The translations under genes and the position numbers were made by a program. A stretch of DNA of 64,000 bases, taken from the NCBI GenBank assembly GCA_036345935.2, contig JADWOT020000004.1:18469423-18533422 (forward strand), read 5' to 3'. Origin of the DNA: Taenia hydatigena. Its lineage: Eukaryota; Platyhelminthes; Cestoda; Cyclophyllidea; Taeniidae. Shown here in pieces: positions 1 through 12,632 of the stretch. How positions within the stretch are numbered: position 1 is the first letter of the stretch; each line of letters opens with the position of its first letter. The notes below the pieces were generated by a model that saw nothing but the letters and a program-made list of their open reading frames with translations, was not told the origin of the DNA and ran no database searches.

Positions 1-359
1 AGGACAGGCTTCCTGGACGAAGACCCTCTGCTGAGCATAGGATTAGTGAATTAAAATGTGGACAAAGCTAGACAAGAGTGACAATGTGCACATTGCAGGC
101 GTTTTGAATAAGTTAGCCTGCTCTACAATATGCCGCATCGACACAATCATCGCTGATAATGGTAGGAGCAGAGTTAATCATCAAAGCTCCTTTTCAGCAT
201 CAACTATTGGTGGATCAGATTAATCTTAATTCCATTTATATGCGTAGGAAGCCTCACACGAGCGTGTGCAAGTCTGTCGCCTTGAGGAGGTAATGGATTG
301 GATTACAAACTACACGCCCACACTGAAGTCGGTCAATAGCTGTCACGAAGATTGGTTGG
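1..359. other. Unique sequence before the first inverted repeat
   Basis: No gene, RNA gene or repeat recognised. A minus-strand open frame that enters from the right crosses into this stretch, but its right half lies in the dispersed repeat that starts at about 360, and it has no recognisable domain. Confidence 0.4.
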
Positions 360-3300
360 CGCACTGCAGGCGATGGTGATGCGCTACCACGGTTCAGAAG
401 GGCTGAGAGGCTGCCGACATGAGTCAAGAGCCACGCCCTAGGGTGGACCCACAATTCACGCAAACACAAGACCCGCCAAGCCAAGCCAAATAGCCGCTGT
501 GACTGCGGGTTGAGGTGGCGTGTTTGCATTTTCCAATTGCGCCGCGAGCACACACTCATAATGCAGGCCACAACATCAAAGGGGTTGTGTGCTTCAACAT
601 TCTATCACAATGCATGATGGGTGGATGTGGGGGAAGGGTGAGATGTGTCGGGCTACACCGGCACACAAGTCATCTCTAACGCAATCAGTTCGTGTTCCCA
701 CAAAAGTTACTCTACTGACCAATAAATCGAGGCAAGTCTCACCTCACTTGAAACCTCTTAGCTGCATGAAGTGCCAGAACGGTTTGGCACTCCCGAAGGT
801 CTTACTGTATTGGGGCGCATTACCTGACTGACTTAACTCATGAACTGTTCTGTCAAGCTCACTTCAACCGTATTTCCTCACACACTACCATCAGTGGATC
901 TGAGTCTAGACAAATTCAGCACTTGATGAAACTAGGTGTTTTGGTAGTGAAATCGTCGCAAATTATCACGCAAGTGGTTGTCAAGCCTTAAGCAATTGAA
1001 TTTAAGTTCTGCGTGTTGGAAGACTATTGTGCTCGCAGTTTCTTTTTGGCAGAAGTCCTCAATGCCATACAATGTCGTGGGCAGATGAGCACGCTTGTTG
1101 GGAGGGGGAGAGGAGGAAAGGCTGAGGAGGAAGCGCCTTGTTCTCATGCTATTGTAGAGATAGCTGTTAGAGCTAAGTTTTGAATATACCAATGATGGAA
1201 AGCACTTTATTAACTGTCTGAAAATCAAATTGGGCTTCTACCGATGGGCTTTCTGCTTTCACCGCGAGTGGTCGAGGTTGAGGACATGATGTACGTAGTT
1301 GACCCAGTGAGAGGGCTCTTGGCTTTCACAGCCACTTCTCTAGCATCGCACTCTCCCTCCAACTCCTCCTAATTGGCTGATGGCACACACTTTACGCTCA
1401 CTGACACAGCACAAAACCAAGTTGCATCAAATACTATGACCACGTGCAAGTAGAAACATGCCTCGTCTGGTGTGCAGCACTCTCAATCGGGTAGCCAGCT
1501 GTTCACAGCGAACACGAACATGGTGCTCCCTCGCTTGCTCAGCCGTCGGCTAACAAAGCCACCTGCATTGCGGTCCGGCTTGATGACTACCAACCCTAGT
1601 AGGAAGCTCGACAGGACACAAGACCTCGCGCATAAACATCAGGCTATCGCCAACAAGGAGATGAAATACCAATGTTGTGGCTTTTTACGAGATCAGACAT
1701 TTTTGAAGGATCCAGCAGTAACACAGACGAGTAAAGTAAACTAGTTGACACGAATGCTTCCCTCGTAGCATTGACTTTTACGGACTGCGGCATTAAAACA
1801 ATGCACATCATTCCACTGTTCCACTACAGGTCTACTGAGCGTCTCATCACCTGACTATGCTCCATTTATACTGTGGCCACTTGTCCACCACAAGCATTGC
1901 CAACACCCTCTGCTTTGGTGACGCACTACCAGTGCTGCTGCCTGCCGCCTTGAATGCCGGTGAGAGGGCTGATCACTTAACCTACGCCTTTAACTCCCAT
2001 TTTTACAGCATAATAAGTTGGTGCTGGCAGAACTTTTGGTGAACTGCGCGCAAATCTAAAGGCATTTTACAATTTCTAGCTGGTGTGCTGTGCTGCTCTG
2101 CCCCTGCCATGGATAAAAAACGTTGTCCGGGAAGATCTCACTGTCTGTGAACCAACTTTTCAACCCCGTGTAGCAGACAGGCACAAATCGTACAACGAGT
2201 CAAACTGGGGCGAAAATTGTTAAAGGCATAATAAGGAGAACTGGTGGCACGGAACGTGGGCATTTTTAGCCACCACAACAGAGCATCCATCATTGCCCAG
2301 TACCTCGTTTTGCCTACTTCCTCTTCGCTTATTTTGCGCTCTAAGTAGATCGCCTCTGTTTGAAGTGCTAATGTTGCGAAACGGTTTGGCTTCATAACAT
2401 TTACAACCTACTGTCTCACCTGCACAATCGCTCCATAAATCGCAGATCGCATGAGGTGCGGGGATTAAATGCTTGTGGTAGGCTGCGTGCGAGGTAAGAT
2501 TAACCTCACTAGTGGTGAGGACATCATTGAGTGCTTCTGCAGGATAGTGAATGGCAGTAAAGATACCAATTCGGGTGAAGGGAGAGGATCAGCACCTTAG
2601 TATGGCTGTCTGCAAAACCTACCATCCAATGTAGTCGGATTCAGGCATAATAGCAGCTCTCGGTTGGCGGTGCAAACATTTAAGGCACTGATCTAGTGAC
2701 GATAAAACAGGCTCTACTGATTTCAGAGCAGCAGAAGCGCAAACTATTAGCCGCGGTCCATGGTGCGTGTTGCGAGTGCATCAATGAAGGGTGGCCACCA
2801 TTCGACGTGTGTTTGATTGACTGTGAGTGAGGGTGCATGCAACATGCAAAAAGACCAATAGAGTTTAGCATAGGTGAAGTAGTTGAATGTATTTATCCAG
2901 TGGTATTTTCAAGTGGATATTTATGAAGATGTTCGGAATATTGGACAAGGAAATGCACCAGAAGTGGGTGCAATTGACTTTGCTAATGAAGTCTGCACAT
3001 ATTTGTGTTTGAGGTGGCGCGATCGCAGAGGCAAAATAATGGATAAACATGAATGAAGAAAACCAGAGGAAGGAGCCTTGAATAAAGGGTAAGAAACGGC
3101 AAGGGAAGCGCAAGAGAAGAAAATGGTTGCGTAGGTATTGCTAAAATCAGTTGAGTTCAGAGTCAGAACGCTAGAGGATGAGAGGTGGATCAATTCCTAG
3201 TTTTCAAAACTGTCCTTTCAGAGGAGATGCAATCCACACTAGTGTTCACTGCAAAGCCAATTTTAGGAAATTTGCCCATTCAAAAAAATTTTGCGTGCAT

Positions 3301-6153
3301 TCATGCATGCATTTATGCTGACATGCACACATGCCCGTTAAGATGTAACGTTGTATAAGTAAAACCGAGAATTCACGTGGGCATGCACACGTGGATGCAA
3401 TTTGCATTAAGGAAGGAGGGCATATGTGGATGTAGAATTGTGAATAGCTAGATGTGTTTATGTCAGCGGCCTGAAGCTTACATGTGCATGTCGTTTGGCA
3501 CATCATCGAATAACATAGTTCGCATTCAAAGTTTGTAAAACAATCGTTTATGTTGCGTTAGAGTCAGTGGATGTGCTTGTGCGCACAAATGCATTTATGC
3601 TCGCTAGCATGGTGATGCCAGATCATCTTCTACGTTTAGATGGACTAGGTACTACCTATCTATGCTGGAAAATCTTTTAATCTGCAGCTTACTCGATTTT
3701 ACCTACAGGCAAAAGTCTCTACTCAACTCTAACTCAGAGTGTTGTATCACCCTGCATTTCTTCCCTATTGGTAACATTTTAGCCACCGTAAATGTCACGA
3801 ACGATTTTTTCTGACGAATTTACGGATTATTTCCATGAACGATACGATCCTAGAACGGTCCAGATGGCAATCATTGCGCGATTGAGCACTATGATCACAC
3901 TAAATATCTTCTGGCTTAAACTAGGCATGATGGCACTCTGTGTGATGGAACACTACTTCGTAGATTATACGCTTTGTCGGGTGCTCTCTATGCATTGATG
4001 AAGACCTGTGCCAAGAACAACATATCTCAAGGGGTTGGAATCAGTGTCTGGCTATAATAGGCAGCCAAGACGCTGGCTAAATGCAGCCATTACTAAACGA
4101 ATATTTGGCAATGGTAATCTATAAGCGGAAAGGTCCTTGACGGTGCATCGCCTTTTCATCTTGTGGAATGGGAATTCTCTTTAATCGCTGAGGACGACAT
4201 GGTGACTGGTTCTTTGTTGGCTCACACATTGCTCCCATTGCCATCCGCATGCAGCATCATTGCACGACAGATTGCACCGTTATGGAGGTGGATTTGGAAC
4301 CAACAGGCGATTGGAGGAGTAGCTCAATTTGCAGGAGGTTGATTACCGTCTCACATCTTCGTGAGTCAGATTGTACCAGTCTAGTCAATCTTGGCATCGC
4401 CTTCTGTACAAACTCAGCTATTAGGATGCTCTTGACGATCTATTTGCACATGAATGCCTACATATTACCTGATGTTGAGGCCGAACTCTGCTTTGTGAGC
4501 TTCACCAATGGAATGGGTCCGGGTGAAGCATTGCAATCTCAAAGTTCGGTACAACTCCTCAGAACTTTTAAGGGCTCTTTTCAGTGTTGAGTGGGTACAC
4601 CAGAAGTCACTTCATTGCTAACTATTTGACACCGAAGCTAAATTGTCGTAAGACAGGATGCTCTACTTCAATTTTGGAACTGAATCCTTGGTAAGGCCGC
4701 ATGTTCCCACCAATTGGACCTGAGTTTTGATTTAGAAGTACATGTTTTTCGCGTCGGAGTCTTAAGCTATCTTTGAAAAGAAACTTGGTTCCTGCCTGCA
4801 CACACTTGATGTGTCGTTGTTTTGCGACTTGATTAATGCCACTTGGAACACGTCGACGCACACCACGTCGGCTGCCATTAGCAGGAGAAAATAGGATGCA
4901 TTAGTTGCTACGACAGCATCTCTTTTACACAGTTGAAGATCCAACCGATAGTCTGTTGCCGAGGTGAGTTGAAGATCAGCGCTTAGTTAGCAAAGTATGC
5001 AGCAAGGAAATACAAGAGATGCATCAGCTCTATGCATTCAGCTCAGTTGCAAAGTCGTGAAAGTTTCTCATTAGGTTTATTGTTAAAGATTTGGGGAAGC
5101 AACAGTAGTGAAGCCTTACCATTCAGAAAAAGAGTTAGGAAATCGAGGCACTAAGTCCGAAAGTTTTCTCTGTTCTTCAGCATGAAGAACAACAACCTTT
5201 CTGCATCAGCCTGTGAGACGGTTCTTTTGCGTTGTCAACTTTAACGAAAAGAGAAAGGCTCAGCATGCACCCTCTTCAGCCGCTGCACACATGAGGCCAT
5301 CCATACACCAGCTAGTTGAGAAAACGCAAATTTTCGACTGAGGTACACAAGAAATTGGCAAAGCAGTGTCTACGAGGCATCGTTTCGATCAATTTAATTT
5401 GAACAAAAGCGAAAATCTGCACATCAGACGTTCAGGCTAACACTGAATTTGGGTGTTATGCCATTTATGTTGGCCAAAGTAATGAGCGTTTTGGAAAGCG
5501 TTAGATTGCGAAAGGGAAGCACAGAATGTGGAATGGAAAAGGAAATTCTCGAGAATAAGGAATGGCATAAAGGACTAAAGTGCTTGAGTCCAGCTTCAGC
5601 GGCAAAATGACTTTTTCTGTTCTTACGGCTTGCGTTAGGTTCGGCTGAAGTAGTTCAGCGAAACAGTTGCGTGCTATTAGGCTGTGCTCATTTGGAAAGA
5701 ATCATTATCTACTGTTCTCTTGCAGTCTATCAGCACGGTTAAGCATGTAAGGCAAAACGTCAGGCTTCGCGTTTCTTACTTGATTAAATCTCACTAATGC
5801 GTTCAAAATGACCAAAGTGACTGTTACGATTAGTCTTAACTCCACTTGATGCTACATCACAAACCGCGTTGAGATGCGAGGCGTTTTCGTTGACTGGATT
5901 GTAAAAATGGACTGAAACAGTGCCTTTACAAAGTCCAATCAGCTGTGGTTTGTTTGGGGTACAGTATCGAAGACTACATTCTTCACAGCCTATCTGAGCA
6001 GTTTGGCTCAGTGTTGCAATTTCTTCGCTGCCGAATGATGTCTTGAACCTGCACAGTCATGTTTTGCTTAGGAAGTAGGTGGCCATACAGATGTTTCATC
6101 TTATTACGTTGTGTTCGCCATCAATTTCAACGACGGAAAAGATAAAAGCCAGA
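360..6153 (+). repeat. Left arm of large inverted repeat IR1 (5,794 bp)
   Basis: The reverse complement is found at 6924-12632. Over most of the arm the two copies mirror around a fixed centre (paired positions sum to 13077), so there are no net indels. The inner edge is sharp: bases 6141-6153 pair with 6924-6936 and pairing stops at 6154. From about 2140 inward I see only scattered mismatches, for example one A/G change near 4705. From about 1830 to 2140 identity falls to roughly 90-94%, and outside that it falls further, with an 85 bp net length difference. Open frames inside (for example 3792-3998 and 4249-4590) appear in both arms, match no family I know and are not called genes. Confidence 0.95.
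362..1830 (+). repeat. Dispersed repeat family 1, copy A
   Basis: Aligns along its length with 29629-30988 (same orientation) and with 11250-12632 (opposite orientation). Compared with those two it has about 125 bp of extra sequence near 750-905 and lacks the stretch just after the shared core near 940. On the minus strand it has a near-consensus AATAAA context inside a long non-coding stretch, which suggests a transcribed element. I see no reverse transcriptase, transposase or clear terminal repeats, so the class is unknown. An LTR-derived non-autonomous element is possible but not shown. Confidence 0.7.
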
Positions 6154-6923
6154 GTGACCTCCGTTTCTCAACTTGCGGGGTGTTTTTCAAGAAGTTTATC
6201 ACCATTGACAAATTTACTCTATGATCGTCATCAAGTAGCATGAAGGTATGGTGACGCTTTTTATCACAGAATGCCGAAATCCATTTAAACCAAAAGTAAA
6301 ACAAGTCTAATGGCATAGCATCTTGTGTGCTAAGGCTTAGCATACATCACTAAAAGCTAGTTGCTCGGTTCTGCGGAATGTTGCTGCACTGTAAGTTTGC
6401 TTGTTGTGATAAGAACCTCACGGCAAGGAAATACTCCCTTTGTGTACACGAGGTTCCAGTAAGTGCACTTGCATTGTGCTCAACCATAAAAAAACTACAA
6501 GACCTGCAGGTACAAAGACAGTCGATGGTGTGCCAAAATCGAAAGGCGAAATCGCACTAAGGTTTTGGTAGCTCTGTGAAACGGTGCCCTCCATGGGAAA
6601 TATCTCCTGTTAGTCCTCATCATCATTTCGCTTTGTGCTACCAATGCAATGCACTTTTGTACTGGTGATGCGGGACATCTTGTTCCCTTTCATCGTGGTC
6701 GAGATGTGGACGAATAAGCCAGTTGGACTGAGTGAGCGAACACAACTGCTCGGGTGGCAAATGATAAAGGTGGGCAGTTGCTGCAGTTAGCGTTGGCGCT
6801 CACTACTGTTCAGATGTGCCCACGACGTCTGACTGGCAAAATCAAATTTTATGGGCCATTTAATTAATTCATTCATTCATTTCCACCACTTTATCATTCT
6901 CGCTCAAATTCTAACCCAGTTAT
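6154..6923. other. 770 bp spacer between IR1 arms
   Basis: This is the only part of the IR1 structure present once. It contains a short CATT-type microsatellite near 6860-6885 and two small open frames without recognisable motifs. I see no origin, RNA gene or transposase. The spacer would form the loop if the arms paired. Confidence 0.6.
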
Positions 6924-9900
6924 TCTGGCTTTTATCTTTTCCGTCGTTGAAATTGATGGCGAACACAACGTAATAAGATGAAACATCTGTATGGCCACCT
7001 ACTTCCTAAGCAAAACATGACTGTGCAGGTTCAAGACATCATTCGGCAGCGAAGAAATTGCAACACTGAGCCAAACTGCTCAGATAGGCTGTGAAGAATG
7101 TAGTCTTCGATACTGTACCCCAAACAAACCACAGCTGATTGGACTTTGTAAAGGCACTGTTTCAGTCCATTTTTACAATCCAGTCAACGAAAACGCCTCG
7201 CATCTCAACGCGGTTTGTGATGTAGCATCAAGTGGAGTTAAGACTAATCGTAACAGTCACTTTGGTCATTTTGAACGCATTAGTGAGATTTAATCAAGTA
7301 AGAAACGCGAAGCCTGACGTTTTGCCTTACATGCTTAACCGTGCTGATAGACTGCAAGAGAACAGTAGATAATGATTCTTTCAAAATGAGCACAGCCTAA
7401 TAGCACGCAACTGTTTCGCTGAACTACTTCAGCCGAACCTAACGCAAGCCGTAAGAACAGAAAAAGTCATTTTGCCGCTGAAGCTGGACTCAAGCACTTT
7501 AGTCCTTTATGCCATTCCTTATTCTCGAGAATTTCCTTTTCCATTCCACATTCTGTGCTTCCCTTTCGCAATCTAACGCTTTCCAAAACGCTCATTACTT
7601 TGGCCAACATAAATGGCATAACACCCAAATTCAGTGTTAGCCTGAACGTCTGATGTGCAGATTTTCGCTTTTGTTCAAATTAAATTGATCGAAACGATGC
7701 CTCGTAGACACTGCTTTGCCGATTTCTTGTGTGCCTCAGTCGAAAATTTGCGTTTTCTCAACTAGCTGGTGTATGGATGGCCTCATGTGTGCAGCGGCTG
7801 AAGAGGGTGCATGCTGAGCCTTTCTCTTTTCGTTAAAGTTGACAACGCAAAAGAACCGTCTCACAGGCTGATGCAGAAAGGTTGTTGTTCTTCATGCTGA
7901 AGAACAGAGAAAACTTTCGGACTTAGTGCCTCGATTTCCTAACTCTTTTTCTGAATGGTAAGGCTTCACTACTGTTGCTTCCCCAAATCTTTAACAATAA
8001 ACCTAATGAGAAACTTTCACGACTTTGCAACTGAGCTGAATGCATAGAGCTGATGCATCTCTTGTATTTCCTTGCTGCATACTTTGCTAACTAAGCGCTG
8101 ATCTTCAACTCACCTCGGCAACAGACTATCGGTTGGATCTTCAACTGTGTAAAAGAGATGCTGTCGTAGCAACTAATGCATCCTATTTTCTCCTGCTAAT
8201 GGCAGCCGACGTGGTGTGCGTCGACGTGTTCCAAGTGGCATTAATCAAGTCGCAAAACAACGACACATCAAGTGTGTGCAGGCAGGAACCAAGTTTCTTT
8301 TCAAAGATAGCTTAAGACTCCGACGCGAAAAACATGTACTTCTAAATCAAAACTCAGGTCCAGTTGGTGGGAACATGCGGCCTTACCAAGGATTCAGTTC
8401 CAAAATTGAAGTAGAGCATCCTGTCTTACGACAATTTAGCTTCGGTGTCAAATAGTTAGCAATGAAGTGACTTCTGGTGTACCCACTCAACACTGAAAAG
8501 AGCCCTTAAAAGTTCTGAGGAGTTGTACCGAACTTTGAGATTGCAATGCTTCACCCGGACCCATTCCATTGGTGAAGCTCACAAAGCAGAGTTCGGCCTC
8601 AACATCAGGTAATATGTAGGCATTCATGTGCAAATAGATCGTCAAGAGCATCCTAATAGCTGAGTTTGTACAGAAGGCGATGCCAAGATTGACTAGACTG
8701 GTACAATCTGACTCACGAAGATGTGAGACGGTAATCAACCTCCTGCAAATTGAGCTACTCCTCCAATCGCCTGTTGGTTCCAAATCCACCTCCATAACGG
8801 TGCAATCTGTCGTGCAATGATGCTGCATGCGGATGGCAATGGGAGCAATGTGTGAGCCAACAAAGAACCAGTCACCATGTCGTCCTCAGCGATTAAAGAG
8901 AATTCCCATTCCACAAGATGAAAAGGCGATGCACCGTCAAGGACCTTTCCGCTTATAGATTACCATTGCCAAATATTCGTTTAGTAATGGCTGCATTTAG
9001 CCAGCGTCTTGGCTGCCTATTATAGCCAGACACTGATTCCAACCCCTTGAGATATGTTGTTCTTGGCACAGGTCTTCATCAATGCATAGAGAGCACCCGA
9101 CAAAGCGTATAATCTACGAAGTAGTGTTCCATCACACAGAGTGCCATCATGCCTAGTTTAAGCCAGAAGATATTTAGTGTGATCATAGTGCTCAATCGCG
9201 CAATGATTGCCATCTGGACCGTTCTAGGATCGTATCGTTCATGGAAATAATCCGTAAATTCGTCAGAAAAAATCGTTCGTGACATTTACGGTGGCTAAAA
9301 TGTTACCAATAGGGAAGAAATGCAGGGTGATACAACACTCTGAGTTAGAGTTGAGTAGAGACTTTTGCCTGTAGGTAAAATCGAGTAAGCTGCAGATTAA
9401 AAGATTTTCCAGCATAGATAGGTAGTACCTAGTCCATCTAAACGTAGAAGATGATCTGGCATCACCATGCTAGCGAGCATAAATGCATTTGTGCGCACAA
9501 GCACATCCACTGACTCTAACGCAACATAAACGATTGTTTTACAAACTTTGAATGCGAACTATGTTATTCGATGATGTGCCAAACGACATGCACATGTAAG
9601 CTTCAGGCCGCTGACATAAACACATCTAGCTATTCACAATTCTACATCCACATATGCCCTCCTTCCTTAATGCAAATTGCATCCACGTGTGCATGCCCAC
9701 GTGAATTCTCGGTTTTACTTATACAACGTTACATCTTAACGGGCATGTGTGCATGTCAGCATAAATGCATGCATGAATGCACGCAAAATTTTTTTGAATG
9801 GGCAAATTTCCTAAAATTGGCTTTGCAGTGAACACTAGTGTGGATTGCATCTCCTCTGAAAGGACAGTTTTGAAAACTAGGAATTGATCCACCTCTCATC

Positions 9901-11249
9901 CTCTAGCGTTCTGACTCTGAACTCAACTGATTTTAGCAATACCTACGCAACCATTTTCTTCTCTTGCGCTTCCCTTGCCGTTTCTTACCCTTTATTCAAG
10001 GCTCCTTCCTCTGGTTTTCTTCATTCATGTTTATCCATTATTTTGCCTCTGCGATCGCGCCACCTCAAACACAAATATGTGCAGACTTCATTAGCAAAGT
10101 CAATTGCACCCACTTCTGGTGCATTTCCTTGTCCAATATTCCGAACATCTTCATAAATATCCACTTGAAAATACCACTGGATAAATACATTCAACTACTT
10201 CACCTATGCTAAACTCTATTGGTCTTTTTGCATGTTGCATGCACCCTCACTCACAGTCAATCAAACACACGTCGAATGGTGGCCACCCTTCATTGATGCA
10301 CTCGCAACACGCACCATGGACCGCGGCTAATAGTTTGCGCTTCTGCTGCTCTGAAATCAGTAGAGCCTGTTTTATCGTCACTAGATCAGTGCCTTAAATG
10401 TTTGCACCGCCAACCGAGAGCTGCTATTATGCCTGAATCCGACTACATTGGATGGTAGGTTTTGCAGACAGCCATACTAAGGTGCTGATCCTCTCCCTTC
10501 ACCCGAATTGGTATCTTTACTGCCATTCACTATCCTGCAGAAGCACTCAATGATGTCCTCACCACTAGTGAGGTTAATCTTACCTCGCACGCAGCCTACC
10601 ACAAGCATTTAATCCCCGCACCTCATGCGATCTGCGATTTATGGAGCGATTGTGCAGGTGAGACAGTAGGTTGTAAATGTTATGAAGCCAAACCGTTTCG
10701 CAACATTAGCACTTCAAACAGAGGCGATCTACTTAGAGCGCAAAATAAGCGAAGAGGAAGTAGGCAAAACGAGGTACTGGGCAATGATGGATGCTCTGTT
10801 GTGGTGGCTAAAAATGCCCACGTTCCGTGCCACCAGTTCTCCTTATTATGCCTTTAACAATTTTCGCCCCAGTTTGACTCGTTGTACGATTTGTGCCTGT
10901 CTGCTACACGGGGTTGAAAAGTTGGTTCACAGACAGTGAGATCTTCTCGGACAACTTTTTCTATCCATGGGAGGGGCAGAGCAGCACAGCACACCAGCTA
11001 GAAATTGTAAAATGCCTTTAGATTTGCGCGCAGTTCACCAAAAGTTCTGCCAGCACCAACTTATTCTGCTGTAAAAATGGGAGTTAAAGGCGTAAGGTAA
11101 GTGACCAGCCCACTCACCGGCATTCAAGGCGGCAGACAGCAGCACTGGTAGTGTGTCACCAAAGCAGAGGGTGTTGGCAATGCTCGTGGTGGACAAGTGA
11201 CCACAGCATAAATGGAGGGTAGTCAGGTGATGAGACGCTCAGTAGACCT

Positions 11250-12632
11250 GTAGTGGAACAGTGGAATGATGTGCATTGTTTTAATGCTGCAGTCCGTAAA
11301 ACTCCATGTTACGATGGAAGCAATGGTGCCAACTAGTCCACCTTACTCGTTTGTTTTAGTGCCAGATCCTTCAAAAACGTCTAATCTCGTAAAAAACCAC
11401 AACATTGGCATTTCATCTCCTTGTTGGCGATAGCCTGATGTTTATGCGCGAGGTCTTGTGTCCTGTCGAGCTTCCTACTAGGGTTGGTAGTCATCAAGCC
11501 GGACCGCAATGCAGGTGGCTTTGTTAGCCGACGGCTGAGCAAGCGAGGGAGCACCATATTCGCGTACGCCGTGAACAGCTGGCTACCCGGCTGAGAGTGC
11601 TGCACACCAGACGAGGCATGTTTCTACTTGCACGTGGTCATAGTATTTGATGCAACTTGGTTTTGTGCTGTGTCAGTGAGCGTAAAGTGCGTGCCATCAG
11701 CCAATTAGGAGGAGTTGGAGGGAGAGTGCGATGCTAGAGAAGTGGCTGCGAAAGCCAAGAGCCCTCCCACTGTCCCAACTACGTACATCATGTCCACGAC
11801 CGCAACCACTCGCAGTGAAAAGCAGAAAGGCCGTCGGTGGATACCCAATTCGAGTTTCAGACAGTCAAAAAAGTGCCTTTCATCATGCTATTTTTTCAAT
11901 GCTTAGCTCTAGCAGCTATCTCTGCAATAGCACGAGAACAAAGCGCTTTCTCCTCAGCCTTTCCTCCTCTCCCCCTCCCCACAAACATGCGTGCTCATCT
12001 GCCCACGACATTGCATGGCATTGAGGACTTCTGCCAGAAACAAACTGCGAGCATAATAGTCCTCCAACTCGCTGAACTTATATTCAATTACTTGGGGCTG
12101 CACCATCACTTGCGCGATAATCAGCGACGATTTCACGATTCCAAGCACACCCAAACCATCAGTTCTTCTCTCACTACCAAAACACCTATTTTCATCAAGT
12201 GCTGAACTTGTCTAACCTCCAGTAAGTGGAATGCAGTGAGCCATGCGAGGTGAGACTTGCCCCAATTTATTGGTCAGTAGAGTAACTTTTGTGGGAACAC
12301 GAACTGATTGCGTTAGAGATGACTTGTGTGCCGGTGTAGCCCGACACATCTCACCCTTCCCCCACATCCACCCATCATGCATTGTGATAGAATGTTGAAG
12401 CACACAACCCCTTTGATGTTGTCGCCTGCATTATGAGTGTGTGCTCGCGGCGTAATTGGAAAATGCAATTACGCCTCCTCAACCTGCAGTCACAGCAGCT
12501 ATTCGGCTTGGCTTCGCGGGGCTTGTGTTTGCGTGAATTGTGGGTCCACCCTAGGGCGTGACTCTTGGCTCATGTCGGCAGCCTCTCAGCCCTTCTAAAC
12601 CATGGTAGCGCATCATCATCGGCTACAGTGCG
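11250..12632 (-). repeat. Dispersed repeat family 1, copy B
   Basis: Minus-orientation copy forming the outer end of the IR1 right arm. It retains the perfect 10 bp stem hairpin at 12449-12475 and the uninterrupted core found in the copy at 29629-30988. The minor open frames in it are broken differently in each copy, which argues against a conserved protein. Confidence 0.7.
12449..12475. repeat. Perfect 10 bp hairpin in repeat family 1
   Basis: A 10 bp arm at 12449-12458 is exactly complementary to 12466-12475, with a 7 nt loop. The same 27 bp structure is at 29777-29803, but the equivalent place near 505-535 is altered so the stem is lost. Confidence 0.7.

Larger units (their letters stand above)
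6924..12632 (-). repeat. Right arm of large inverted repeat IR1 (5,709 bp)
   Basis: Mirror image of 360-6153. The outer limit is set by the shared heptamer at 12626-12632 pairing with 360-366; beyond it the flanks differ. The outer 1.4 kb resembles the third dispersed copy at 29629-30988 more than it resembles the left arm: it shares a hairpin and an internal segment that the left arm has lost or replaced. Confidence 0.95.

Noticed and set aside
254..571. Minus-strand open frame of 105 codons with Trp and Leu-rich stretches
   Set aside because: It crosses from unique DNA into repeat family 1 and is not kept in the other copies, so it is not a gene.
3573..3584. 12 bp perfect palindrome in alternating purine-pyrimidine DNA
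   Set aside because: A single short palindrome of this length is expected by chance in 64 kb. It is not linked to any feature.
3792..4590. Open frames repeated exactly in both IR1 arms (3792-3998, 4249-4590 and their mirrors)
   Set aside because: Their conservation is explained by the recent DNA duplication. There is no domain, splice context or frame-specific conservation.
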